From assembly GCA_964608895.1 (NCBI GenBank), contig CAZSPT010000011.1:1-18568 (forward strand): 18,568 nucleotides of DNA, in the 5' to 3' direction. A program made the translations under genes and the position numbers. Shown piece by piece: positions 7,601 through 15,233 of the stretch (the first letter of the stretch is position 1; each line of letters begins with the position of its first letter). The notes beneath the pieces are model-generated. The model searched no databases. It saw only the letters and a list, made by a program, of their open reading frames with translations, and was not told where the DNA came from. The stretch comes from CAZSPT01 sp964608895 (GTDB lineage Bacteria; Patescibacteriota; Patescibacteriia; 2-01-FULL-39-33).

Positions 7601-8866
7601 CTACTGATTATATCTAATCGCGGTCACCGGATTCATTTGAGCCGCCTTGCGAGCCGGATAATAGCCAAAAATCAAACCAACAGCGGCGGAAAAGCCAAAA
7701 GCCAAAACAATTGATTCCGGCGGCAGGTAAAAATTCCAAGAATAGCCGAATTGCCCGGCGGCCAGGGTGATTATCAAAGCGGCCGCCACCCCCAAAGTAA
7801 TTCCAATGACGCCGCCGATTAAAGTGACGGTGATCGCCTCCCAAAGAAACTGCCAAAGGATTTCGGCCGGACGGGCGCCGACCGCTTTTCGCAGACCGAT
7901 TTCAAAAGTCCGCTCAGCAACTGAAACATACATAATATTCATTATGCCGACTCCCCCAACAATTAAAGAGATTGCGGCAATTGCAATTAAAAGCAGATTA
8001 ATTCCGCCGAAAATAGTGTCAATTATCTCCCGGGCTTCAGCCATAGTGGTTACTGAAAAATCATCATCTGCCGGATCATTAATATTGTGACGAAGCCGAA
8101 GTAGAGAAATAATTTTTTCGGCGGTTTGATCCTGAATTTCCGAATTTTTGACCTGAGCGGTAATCCAAAAAACATGGTCAACTCCGATAACCAGTTTTTG
8201 AGCGGTTTTAACCGGCAGAAAAATAAAATCGTCAAAATTCAAGCCAAAACCGCCGCCCCGTTCGGCCAAAACCCCGATAACCTTGAATTTTTGACGGCCG
8301 ATTTTAATTTTACGGTTTAGCGGATTTTGACTGCCAAAAAGGCTTTCGGCAGTTTTTGAGCCGAGAACAACAACCCGAGCGAGCTGGGCGTCCTCAATCT
8401 CATTGAAAAATCGGCCTTGGGCGACTCGGGAGCGGTCAATTTCAATAAAGCCCGAGGAAACTCCCAGTAAATTAATAATCTTATTTTGATTGAGATAGGA
8501 AACAACCCCCTGGCCCATAATTCCGGAATAATAATTTTTTATATTCGGAAGTTTGGCAACTGCTTCGGCGTCCTTGGTTTTCAAAGTAGTCACTTGAATG
8601 CCGGTAGCGATGCCCATGGCGTTTTCTATTGAATTTTTTTTAGTATTCGGGGTGCGAATTTCTATCTGAATATAATCAGAGCCAAAAGCTTCAAGCTCTT
8701 CTAAAACCAATCCTTTGACGCTTTCGCCGGCCGACATCACAATAATCACCGCCGCAATCGCGATAATAATTCCAATAATCGTCAAAATCGTCCGGCCGCG
8801 ATTAGTTTCCAAAGAACGATAAGCCAACCTAACCGGAAAAAATATTTTTAAACCGAAAAAATTCAT
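7601..8866 (-). CDS. MacB-type ABC transporter permease (second of two)
   Basis: A 421-residue type VII ABC permease with the MacB topology. One N-terminal helix (GRTILTIIGIIIAIAAVIIV, about residues 23-43) is followed by a large extracytoplasmic MacB-PCD domain and then three C-terminal helices. The second helix is the conserved SLIVGGVGIMNIMYVS. The cytoplasmic loop EIGLRKAVGA after it contacts the ATPase. Such permeases move substrates mechanically across the periplasm or envelope rather than importing them. The ending YPARKAAQMNPVTAIR is family-typical. It is paralogous to the permease encoded just upstream, from which it is separated by nine bases. It ends in TAG, the only clear intact core gene here that does. 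Confidence 0.9.
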   Translation of the reverse strand: MNFFGLKIFFPVRLAYRSLETNRGRTILTIIGIIIAIAAVIIVMSAGESVKGLVLEELEAFGSDYIQIEIRTPNTKKNSIENAMGIATGIQVTTLKTKDAEAVAKLPNIKNYYSGIMGQGVVSYLNQNKIINLLGVSSGFIEIDRSRVAQGRFFNEIEDAQLARVVVLGSKTAESLFGSQNPLNRKIKIGRQKFKVIGVLAERGGGFGLNFDDFIFLPVKTAQKLVIGVDHVFWITAQVKNSEIQDQTAEKIISLLRLRHNINDPADDDFSVTTMAEAREIIDTIFGGINLLLIAIAAISLIVGGVGIMNIMYVSVAERTFEIGLRKAVGARPAEILWQFLWEAITVTLIGGVIGITLGVAAALIITLAAGQFGYSWNFYLPPESIVLAFGFSAAVGLIFGYYPARKAAQMNPVTAIRYNQ

Positions 8867-8875
8867 AATTGAAAA

Positions 8876-10111
8876 TTATTCATAGCGAAGAGCTTCAATC
8901 GGATCAAGCCTGGCCGCTTTTCGAGCCGGATAAATTCCAAAAATCAGTCCGACCAGCAAGGCGACTCCCCCGCCGGCGACAATTGATTTTAAGGAAATAA
9001 CCAGTTCCCATTGATAGCCGAGATATTCCGCCAAAAAAGCGACAAAAGCCGAAATTAAACTTCCCAAAATCACTCCAATTAAACCGCCGAATAAAGTGAT
9101 TATAACTGATTCCAATAAAAATTGAATCAAAATATCATTTTGACGGGCGCCGACTGCTTTGCGCAGGCCGATTTCTCTGACACGGTTCCGAACCGAGGCA
9201 AGCATAATATTCATTATTCCGACTCCTCCGACAATCAAGGAAATCGCGGCGATCGCCGCCAAGAAAAACCGAATTGCGTCGGTGATTGTCTTTAGAATTT
9301 TAATCGCGTCTTTAGTGTTCCGAACCGAAAAATCATCCTCGCCGTCAGGCGGTATATTATGACGATCGCGAAGAAGTAGCCGGATTTCTTGGACTGCCCG
9401 GTCTAAATTTTCCGAATGATTAACTTTTACTCTGATAAAATTAACATAGTCAACTCCGAGCATAATGTTTTGGGCGGTTGAAACCGGAATTAAAACCAAA
9501 TCATCTTGGTTTTGAAAACCGGCCGTCCCCCGCTGTTTCAAAACCCCAATGACTTGAAAATACTCTTTATTTATTTTAATTTGTTCGCCAACCGGATCCC
9601 GGCCGGCAAAGAGTTCCTGCCAAACTTGGTGGCCGAGAATTGCCAACCGGGCATTTTGACGCTCTTCCTGTTTATTAAAAAAACGTCCTTTGATAATTTT
9701 AGCGCTTTCAACTTTGGGATAATTAGCCATTACTCCGTAAAAATTAGAATCAGTGCTGAAATGACGATAGCTGATTTGGGCGATCCCGGAATTATAGCTG
9801 CTGACGACAGCGACATTTTCAACCTCCCGGCTAATTGCCAGAGCGTCTTTATACTTCAAGGTGGTCACCACAATTCCCATCACCGAAGCCGGCGGACCGT
9901 CTTCACTGGAAGACCCCGGAAGAATTCCAATTAAATTAGTTCCCATTGAAGTAAGCTGGTTAACGACTAAACTTTGAAAACCGGCTCCAACCGAAATAAT
10001 CACAATTACCGCGGCGATTCCGATTATAATTCCCAAGCTGGTTAAAAAACTACGAGCCTTATTGGCTCGCAAGGCGAAAAACGAGAGTTTTAAGGTTTCA
10101 AATAATTTCAT
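8876..10111 (-). CDS. MacB-type ABC transporter permease (first of two)
   Basis: The 411-residue permease has the same layout as its downstream paralogue. It has an N-terminal helix (ARSFLTSLGIIIGIAAVIVI, about 19-38), a soluble MacB-PCD domain of about 230 residues, and three helices beginning with SLIVGGVGIMNIMLAS. The coupling motif REIGLRKAVGAR follows, and the C-terminus is YPARKAARLDPIEALRYE. It starts three bases after the ATPase gene. Two different permease genes beside one ATPase gene suggest a heterodimer, although two alternative homodimers sharing the ATPase cannot be excluded. Confidence 0.9.
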   Translation of the reverse strand: MKLFETLKLSFFALRANKARSFLTSLGIIIGIAAVIVIISVGAGFQSLVVNQLTSMGTNLIGILPGSSSEDGPPASVMGIVVTTLKYKDALAISREVENVAVVSSYNSGIAQISYRHFSTDSNFYGVMANYPKVESAKIIKGRFFNKQEERQNARLAILGHQVWQELFAGRDPVGEQIKINKEYFQVIGVLKQRGTAGFQNQDDLVLIPVSTAQNIMLGVDYVNFIRVKVNHSENLDRAVQEIRLLLRDRHNIPPDGEDDFSVRNTKDAIKILKTITDAIRFFLAAIAAISLIVGGVGIMNIMLASVRNRVREIGLRKAVGARQNDILIQFLLESVIITLFGGLIGVILGSLISAFVAFLAEYLGYQWELVISLKSIVAGGGVALLVGLIFGIYPARKAARLDPIEALRYE

Positions 10112-10114
10112 AAA

Positions 10115-10840
10115 TTACTTTATCAGTTCACTATCTTTGGCTAGTCGGCGATCACTAACCGGCTGATCGGCGATAATCCGACCGTCCCGAAGCTTGATTA
10201 TTCTCTTGGCGTGTTTAGCGGTATCGGCCTCATGGGTAACTAAAATAATTGTATTGCCGCCGTCGTTGAGTTTTTCGAGAATTTTCATAATTGCCTGGCC
10301 GGATTTAGTGTCAAGGTTTCCGGTCGGTTCATCGGCAAAAATAATACTTGGCCGGGCGACTAAAGCCCGAGCAATCGCCACTCGCTGCTTTTCGCCTCCG
10401 GAGAGCTGGTTGGAAAAATTATTTATCCGATGACTTAAACTGACCGCTTCAACCGCCCGGACAACCCGCTGATGAATATCTTTTAATTTAGCACTATAGA
10501 GCAAAGGAAGCTTGACATTGTCATAGACGGTATTCTTTGGGAGAAGATTAAAAGTTTGAAAAACAAACCCGACTTCTTCATTTCTAATCCGGGCCAGCTG
10601 GTTTTCATCAAGATTACTCACTTCCCGGCCTTTGAACCAGTAGCGTCCACTAGTCGCGGTGTCTAAAAAGCCAAGAATATGCATTAAAGTGGATTTTCCC
10701 GAACCAGAAGGGCCCATAATCGCCAAAAACTCCCGGTCATTAATTGAAAAATTTAAACCGTGAAGGACTTTAGTAATCACTTCCTCATTTGAATATTCCT
10801 TCCTTAAATCTTCAACTTTTATTAAAGGAGACTCAGCCAT
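10115..10840 (-). CDS. MacB/LolD-type ABC transporter ATP-binding protein
   Basis: The 241-residue cytoplasmic ATPase drives the two permeases that follow. All catalytic motifs are present: Walker [10 protein letters not shown] (43-51), Q-loop FQTFNLLP (94-101), signature [15 protein letters not shown] (146-160), Walker [13 protein letters not shown] (166-177) and switch histidine VTHEAD (201-206). The N-terminal [22 protein letters not shown] is typical of the MacB/LolD/FtsE group. Unlike E. coli MacB the ATPase is not fused to the permease. The gene starts five bases after the adaptor gene's stop. The transported substrate is not shown by the sequence; peptides, lipopeptides or antibiotics are family possibilities. 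Confidence 0.94.
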   Translation of the reverse strand: MAESPLIKVEDLRKEYSNEEVITKVLHGLNFSINDREFLAIMGPSGSGKSTLMHILGFLDTATSGRYWFKGREVSNLDENQLARIRNEEVGFVFQTFNLLPKNTVYDNVKLPLLYSAKLKDIHQRVVRAVEAVSLSHRINNFSNQLSGGEKQRVAIARALVARPSIIFADEPTGNLDTKSGQAIMKILEKLNDGGNTIILVTHEADTAKHAKRIIKLRDGRIIADQPVSDRRLAKDSELIK

Positions 10841-10845
10841 CTTGA

Positions 10846-12498
10846 TTATTGTCCGTTATTTTTTTTGAAAACAACCACTGATTCACCGACTCGTAATCCG
10901 GAAATTATTTCAACCAACCCTTGGTCGGCCCGCAGGCCGGTGACGACTGTTTTTTCTTCTAACCGGCCGTCCTCTAAAATTTCAACAAATTTTTCCGGAG
11001 CTTCTCCTAAAATTGTTTCTTTCAGTCGGACGGCCCGCTGGGGGATGTAAAGAACGTCATCTTTTGCCACGGTCTTAATTGTCAAATCAGCGGTCATACC
11101 AGGCTTGACTTTCTTGTTCCATTCGTCTTTTTGGAAAGCGACCGTCGCTTTGTAATAGATGACATCTTGGATGACCGTTTGGGCCGGCTCAATAAAAGAA
11201 ATTATTCCTGAAAAAAGATGGTCGCCGCCAAAAGCGTCCATTTCAATCACCGCTTGATCTCCGACTTCCACTTTGACAATATCCGACTCAGGAATATTCG
11301 CTTTGATTTGGTAATCTTGAAGCCCGAGAATTTTAACAACCGGTTCGGACAAACTGGTTTGCTCGCCAAGACCGTAGTTAACTTCAGTAACCGTTCCATT
11401 AATCGGAGCGATAATACTGTAATCACTTAATTCGGCCAAAATTTTATTCAACTGGGCCCGGGCTTGGGCAACTTTGGCTTCAGCCGAATCAACTTCAAAA
11501 TCTCGAGGGTCAGCCTTGGTTACCGCCAATTCCGCTTGATAAATTGAAAGACCGTCTTCAGCCGCCTGAATTTCGGTTTGATAACTTTTAATAGCTGAAG
11601 CTAAATTAGACTTGGCGGTTTGGAGAGAATTCAAAGAAGTGTTAACAGCCGCCTGTTCGGTGCTCAAATTAGATTTAACGGCGTCTTTGTCCGACTGAGT
11701 ATATTTGTTATTAATGATAATTCCATCGGCCAGTTGATAACAATTAGTCAAAAATAAATTCAAATCATTTAAAAAAACCCGCAGCCGGTCGGCGGCGCCT
11801 AAAATCCCCTGGTTGGTTTTTTCTTGGTTGGCTAAATCAATCACCAGCTTAATTTCCAAAATCTTGTCACTTAAAGAATGATAATCAGTTTCAGTAGCCA
11901 CCTTCAAATTGTTATCAGGCAAGGAAATATCAGCGGTTGTTTCAGAATTGAAAAGCTCGTTATAGGCGATATTTAAAGCTTCCCGGGCGGTAAAATAACC
12001 ATTATTTAATCCGTTTAAAGTTTTTTCCCGCAGGGCGGCCAGTTCATCGTCCCGTTCTTCAATTAGCTTCTCTAAATCATTTTCCGCCTTTTCAACTTTT
12101 TTTTCAACTACTGAAATTTCCTCTGCCGAAGCTCCGGCTTTAACTTTTGTCAAATCAGCCCGAATGGCGGCCAAATTAGCCCGATATTGATCGGCCTGAG
12201 CGGCCAGATCGCCTGAACTTAAAGCGGCCAACAACTGGCCGGCTTTAACCTCTTCGCCTTCGGAAATTTTCAAATAATTTATTCGGCCGGTTGTTTTGAA
12301 ATTCAACTCAATATCTTTAGCCGACTCAACCGCTCCGGTGGCGGCAACCGTCTGAACTAATCTTCCCCGCTTAACCGGCTCAACAAGATATTCAGTCTCT
12401 TCAATTTTGAAAACAGCTTGATAATAGCCGAATCCGACGCCGGCAATAAATAAAACAACAATTATCCCCCAAAAAAATTTACTTTTAAAAATTTTCAT
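10846..12498 (-). CDS. MacA-like HlyD/RND-family membrane fusion protein
   Basis: The 550-residue adaptor has one N-terminal membrane anchor (FFWGIIVVLFIAGVGFGYYQ, about residues 8-27) and a barrel-sandwich (lipoyl-like) hybrid domain with INYLKISEGEEVKAGQLLA. A long alpha-helical hairpin interrupted by extra helical sequence follows, about residues 95-345. The second lipoyl half has SIIAPINGTVTEVNYGLGE, and beta-barrel and membrane-proximal domains lead to the C-terminus. It is far longer than E. coli MacA (about 370 residues), with the excess in the hairpin. It begins the efflux-rodA unit, starting about 22 bases after the predicted transcription start, without a Shine-Dalgarno sequence. 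No TolC-like gene is nearby, which fits a single-membrane cell. Confidence 0.88.
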   Translation of the reverse strand: MKIFKSKFFWGIIVVLFIAGVGFGYYQAVFKIEETEYLVEPVKRGRLVQTVAATGAVESAKDIELNFKTTGRINYLKISEGEEVKAGQLLAALSSGDLAAQADQYRANLAAIRADLTKVKAGASAEEISVVEKKVEKAENDLEKLIEERDDELAALREKTLNGLNNGYFTAREALNIAYNELFNSETTADISLPDNNLKVATETDYHSLSDKILEIKLVIDLANQEKTNQGILGAADRLRVFLNDLNLFLTNCYQLADGIIINNKYTQSDKDAVKSNLSTEQAAVNTSLNSLQTAKSNLASAIKSYQTEIQAAEDGLSIYQAELAVTKADPRDFEVDSAEAKVAQARAQLNKILAELSDYSIIAPINGTVTEVNYGLGEQTSLSEPVVKILGLQDYQIKANIPESDIVKVEVGDQAVIEMDAFGGDHLFSGIISFIEPAQTVIQDVIYYKATVAFQKDEWNKKVKPGMTADLTIKTVAKDDVLYIPQRAVRLKETILGEAPEKFVEILEDGRLEEKTVVTGLRADQGLVEIISGLRVGESVVVFKKNNGQ

Positions 12499-12520
12499 AA
12501 AGTTATAAATATATTTCTTC

Positions 12521-12558
12521 GGCTTGATTCTATCCCGTTACAACAAAAAAATCAAGCC
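12521..12558 (-). promoter_or_regulatory. Promoter of the efflux-rodA unit overlaid by an inverted repeat
   Basis: On the - strand TTGATT (12550-12555) and TAGAAT (12527-12532) are 17 bases apart, a good sigma-70-type promoter, with transcription starting near 12520. A perfect 9-bp inverted repeat covers both elements: GGCTTGATT at 12521-12529 and AATCAAGCC at 12550-12558, with 20 bases between. One arm contains the -35 and the other overlaps the -10, the arrangement expected of a repressor operator. That role is inference; no regulator gene is adjacent. Confidence 0.6.
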
Positions 12559-12804
12559 AAATAATTAAAATTGGCTATTTTAACCAACACTTTTATTTAT
12601 CACCCTTGTTCACCCCTGTAACGAGTGATTAAAGGGAAAATAAAAAATAACCACGCCAAACCTATTTTAATCAAAAATTACTAAACCAAACAGCCAAGAA
12701 CACCTCCGCGCTCCGCCAAAGGTGGGCCGCGAACGCGTCGCAAAATCAATGAGCGGCACTTTGTGCCGCCCAAAATTTAGCTCTTAAAAAAACCNNNNNN
12801 NNNN
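12559..12804. other. Non-coding stretch with GC-rich hairpin sequence, ending in an N gap
   Basis: No reading frame of note occurs on either strand between the MacA promoter and the gap. From 12701 to 12771 the base composition changes abruptly to GC-rich and contains inverted repeats. The clearest is GCGGCAC-TTT-GTGCCGC (12753-12769), and a weaker one is CACCT with AGGTG (12701-12705 and 12720-12724). No T run follows either, so they are not obvious terminators. The ten Ns at 12795-12804 are a scaffold join of unknown true size. Confidence 0.6.
12795..12804. other. Assembly gap (10 N)
   Basis: Unlike the ackA gap, the flanks share no obvious overlap (only short A runs), so real sequence is probably missing here. 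The missing part should include the upstream portion of the DGR target gene. Confidence 0.8.
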
Positions 12805-13075
12805 AAAAACAAATATAAACCACAAAAACGAAACCGGCATAACTCCGGAGGAGCAAATAATCTACGCCATAAAACATCTTGAGCAGACTGACCAAGTTAT
12901 AGACAACTAGCAAGGAAAGGGTTCTTTGTCTTATCAGTTAGGAGTTTACTTGACCGCTGGCGGCTTTGTTCCGAGCGCTGACTGGCGCCGCGAACTTCTG
13001 CGAGCTTACTTGGGTGGGAGCAATCCTGAGGGTTCCGATTCTGGCTATGGCGCCCGGGCCTTGGTGAGATTTTAG
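12805..13075 (+). pseudogene. 3' end of a DGR target (variable protein) gene, with amber codon
   Basis: From the gap edge an open frame reads TNINHKNETGITPEEQ, then AIKHLEQTDQVIDN. A TAG at 12908-12910 interrupts it, and it continues as QGKGSLSYQLGVYL for 54 residues to a TAG stop at 13073. The tail, with VPSADWRR, RAYLGGSNPEGSDSGYGAR and a final VRF, has the look of the C-terminal C-type-lectin-like variable region of DGR target proteins. From memory, CPR targets have a tyrosine where the amber stands, in a DYQGKGS-like context. Serine, aspartate, glycine and arginine codons cluster in the 3' 110 bases, where adenine mutagenesis would act, and the end is GC-rich (GGCGCCCGGGCC) as at DGR initiation sites. 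Everything upstream is lost in the gap or deleted. It may be a pseudogene or an assembly-damaged real gene. Confidence 0.62.
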
Positions 13076-13086
13076 AAATTTTAGAA
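13069..13086 (+). repeat. 9-bp tandem duplication at the convergent gene junction
   Basis: ATTTTAGAA occurs twice head to tail (13069-13077 and 13078-13086). It covers the stop codon of the DGR target remnant and ends two bases before the stop of the AAA+ gene on the other strand. It could be a replication-slippage scar or a junction mark. Confidence 0.7.
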
Positions 13087-13087
13087 T

Positions 13088-14725
13088 TTAAACCTTGCCT
13101 TTTCTTTCTTCAAATTCGCAAAAATCATCAACATTTTTTTCTATACTTTCCAAATCTTTTTCAAAAGAATCTTGGAATTCCGCCAATCCTTTTAATTCTT
13201 TTTTTGTTTTTTTCTTTTCTATCTCTTCTGGTGCTTCTTCTTCCTTGGTTTGAGAAGCGCGCTCAACCAAAATATCAAAAATTTCTTTTCTAGTTCTCAC
13301 CTGTCCTTCAAATTCAATCTTTCCAGCATCACCGTTAAGCAATTCTTCAAGGTTGGCCGTCATTGTTGCTTTTAAATCCTGATCAGCCAGACGATCAAGA
13401 TAATAAAAATGGATGAGTTCTTTTAATGATTCAGCTAAGTCAAGCCACCCGGTTTTTTTATCTCTAATTTGCTCGTCAACCAAGGCGTCGGCTACCCGCG
13501 CCATATCATCAAGAGTAAGAGGAATTTTCTGCTGCCTGCCTTTTTCTCCCTTTTTCAGTTCTTTGTTAAAGTCGTTATGAAAAACAGAAACAATTTTTGA
13601 TATTTCTCTGCTGATTTCCGGATGGTTGTAAATATCCAAAATGCACCCTTCGGGTTTTTCTTCGGGTTTTTCGCCCAATTTATAGGTAAAATAATAATCT
13701 GCCGCCAAATGCAAAGATTCTTCAGAAAGTTCTTCCATTCGCTTGAAAACAACACCGCGCGCTAAAGCCGGATCTACTTCGTTGCGAGCCAAGTATTCTT
13801 CAGGAGGATTGGTGGAGAAAAATGCCCAAAATTTTGGCCCTGATTTCACTTTTTTTCCACCGTTTTCCCAAAGCTGAATTTCCTCGGCTAATTGACCCCT
13901 TTTGCCTCGTAGTTTTAGTAAGGTGTTAATAACCTGGGGTTCGGCCAATCCCACTTCTTCAACATGAAGCTGAAAACCCGTACCTTTTTGTTCATCAAAA
14001 GAAAAAGTGCCGTCAGGGGCATGGGTTAAGCCCATTGCTTTTGGAACCGCTCCATACTGAAAACGCCATTGGGTTTTTTCCGCAAGCCCGGCGGATTTTG
14101 CCATCTCCTGTAGTTTAGTATGAATTAAAGCCAATTTTTGTTCCTGCGATAATTTTTCTTTTTGTTCTACTTCTTGAGCGATTTTAGAGATTTCCGCCTT
14201 CGCCTCGACTGATTCCAAAAATTCGTTCCATTTTCTTTTTTCTTCTTCAGTTTCAACCTTAGGCACCCACTTTGCCATCAACTCCGACACATCAGTCTGG
14301 CCCGAGCAATAAAAATCAAGGGGTTTTACGCCTCGACCATAAAGTAGTTCAGCAAATTTATCAGCCAGATAAGTTTTGCCAATAGCAGTCGGCGCTTCTA
14401 TTAAAAGCGGCTGGCGATGCTTGTAAGTTCTGGCCATTGTCTCTAAAATTTCAAAAGATTCTTTCATGGGAATAATTTCTTTTTTTATTTCTTCAATTTC
14501 TTCCTGACTGGCGTCGGTTTCCAGTTTGGTTATTAACGGCCTTTCTTTGTAAAAATTACCCAAATAAATATATCTCTTTTTTTGTTGGGTTTCGGGGTCA
14601 GTTTCTTCTTCAAAAACAATACCACCCAGAATTTCTCCTTCTGATCCTCTTTCTTTTATTTTGGCTTCTATCTCCTCATCTTTTAATTCTTCGGGAGATT
14701 TAAAGCGAGTTGTTTCTGGATTCAT
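13088..14725 (-). CDS. MoxR/dynein-like AAA+ ATPase of a VWA-linked module
   Basis: This 545-residue cytoplasmic protein resembles the MoxR/AAA_5 branch of AAA+ ATPases, which remodel protein complexes with a VWA partner. Walker A is APTAIGKT (111-118, with alanine in place of the usual first glycine). Walker B is FQLHVEEVG (251-259), with EE where DE is usual. Sensor 1 is FFSTNPPEEY (302-311), and a probable arginine-finger region is DPALARGVVFKR (318-329). A charged helical insert of about 60 residues (158-215) separates the Walker motifs. The N-terminal 85 residues are acidic and unassigned, and the C-terminal 70 are a lysine/glutamate coiled coil. Both nucleotide motifs look functional. 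It is last in the module, ten bases after the 155-residue gene, with no Shine-Dalgarno sequence. Confidence 0.85.
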   Translation of the reverse strand: MNPETTRFKSPEELKDEEIEAKIKERGSEGEILGGIVFEEETDPETQQKKRYIYLGNFYKERPLITKLETDASQEEIEEIKKEIIPMKESFEILETMARTYKHRQPLLIEAPTAIGKTYLADKFAELLYGRGVKPLDFYCSGQTDVSELMAKWVPKVETEEEKRKWNEFLESVEAKAEISKIAQEVEQKEKLSQEQKLALIHTKLQEMAKSAGLAEKTQWRFQYGAVPKAMGLTHAPDGTFSFDEQKGTGFQLHVEEVGLAEPQVINTLLKLRGKRGQLAEEIQLWENGGKKVKSGPKFWAFFSTNPPEEYLARNEVDPALARGVVFKRMEELSEESLHLAADYYFTYKLGEKPEEKPEGCILDIYNHPEISREISKIVSVFHNDFNKELKKGEKGRQQKIPLTLDDMARVADALVDEQIRDKKTGWLDLAESLKELIHFYYLDRLADQDLKATMTANLEELLNGDAGKIEFEGQVRTRKEIFDILVERASQTKEEEAPEEIEKKKTKKELKGLAEFQDSFEKDLESIEKNVDDFCEFEERKGKV

Positions 14726-14735
14726 AATTTTAAAT

Positions 14736-15203
14736 TTATTTTAAACTTAATGTCGGCCCAAAAAGCCGATAAAAATGGGGATAAGTGATTATATTTTCAA
14801 TAAAGTCTCTTTCGGCAAAAATAATTACTCTTGATTCTTTTGGTATTTTAATTTCAACTAAATCTTTTCCTTGATAATCTAATAATTGCAAGGAGTTGGA
14901 ATTTGCTAAATGCTTTAATTGGTTGAGCAAAGGACTTTTAATATCTTTTTTAATTTCCAGAAATACCCATTTACCTTTTTCAAAAATATTAACGAGATTT
15001 TCAATTATCTCTTCATCAACGTTTGATTTGTCATAAATTACTTTCTCAACCGCAATTATTTTATTTATTGCCTCTAAAACTTTACCTGCGCTCAATTTGC
15101 TTTTTGGTTCTTTTACCACTAAACCCAAATCAAAGGTCTGCCCCGGTTGTTTTTGAACCTTTTGAAGAAGACGAATAAATTTGTTTAATTTTTCTTTGTC
15201 CAT
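14736..15203 (-). CDS. Putative degenerate AAA+ half-domain protein
   Basis: This 155-residue protein has no family I can name. The segment from about residue 60 follows the order of an AAA_5 domain from its Walker B onward. KGKWVFLEIKKD sits where GxhhhhDExxxA is expected, then SPLLNQLKHL for the PxxLNxLL helix, DYQGKDLVEIKIP for the pre-sensor hairpin, SRVIIFAERD in the sensor-1 position, and YPHFYRLFG where the arginine-finger helix would be. Walker A is missing, and the catalytic acidic pair is reduced to LEI, so it should not hydrolyse ATP. The resemblance is my reading by eye and is the weakest step. Position between the VWA and AAA+ genes suggests an adaptor or inactive ring subunit. 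Confidence 0.5.
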   Translation of the reverse strand: MDKEKLNKFIRLLQKVQKQPGQTFDLGLVVKEPKSKLSAGKVLEAINKIIAVEKVIYDKSNVDEEIIENLVNIFEKGKWVFLEIKKDIKSPLLNQLKHLANSNSLQLLDYQGKDLVEIKIPKESRVIIFAERDFIENIITYPHFYRLFGPTLSLK

Positions 15204-15226
15204 AAATATTTTGGTTAGTTGGTTCT

Positions 15227-15232
15227 ATTATA
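15227..15232 (-). promoter_or_regulatory. Possible internal -10 before the 155-residue gene
   Basis: TATAAT on the - strand lies just upstream of the VWA stop codon (15234) and 23 bases before the ATG at 15203. There is no good -35. It could give the two downstream genes separate expression. Confidence 0.28.
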
Positions 15233-15233
15233 G

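Noticed and set aside
12753..12769. Rho-independent terminator
   Set aside because: The stem is perfect, but no T run follows it on either strand.
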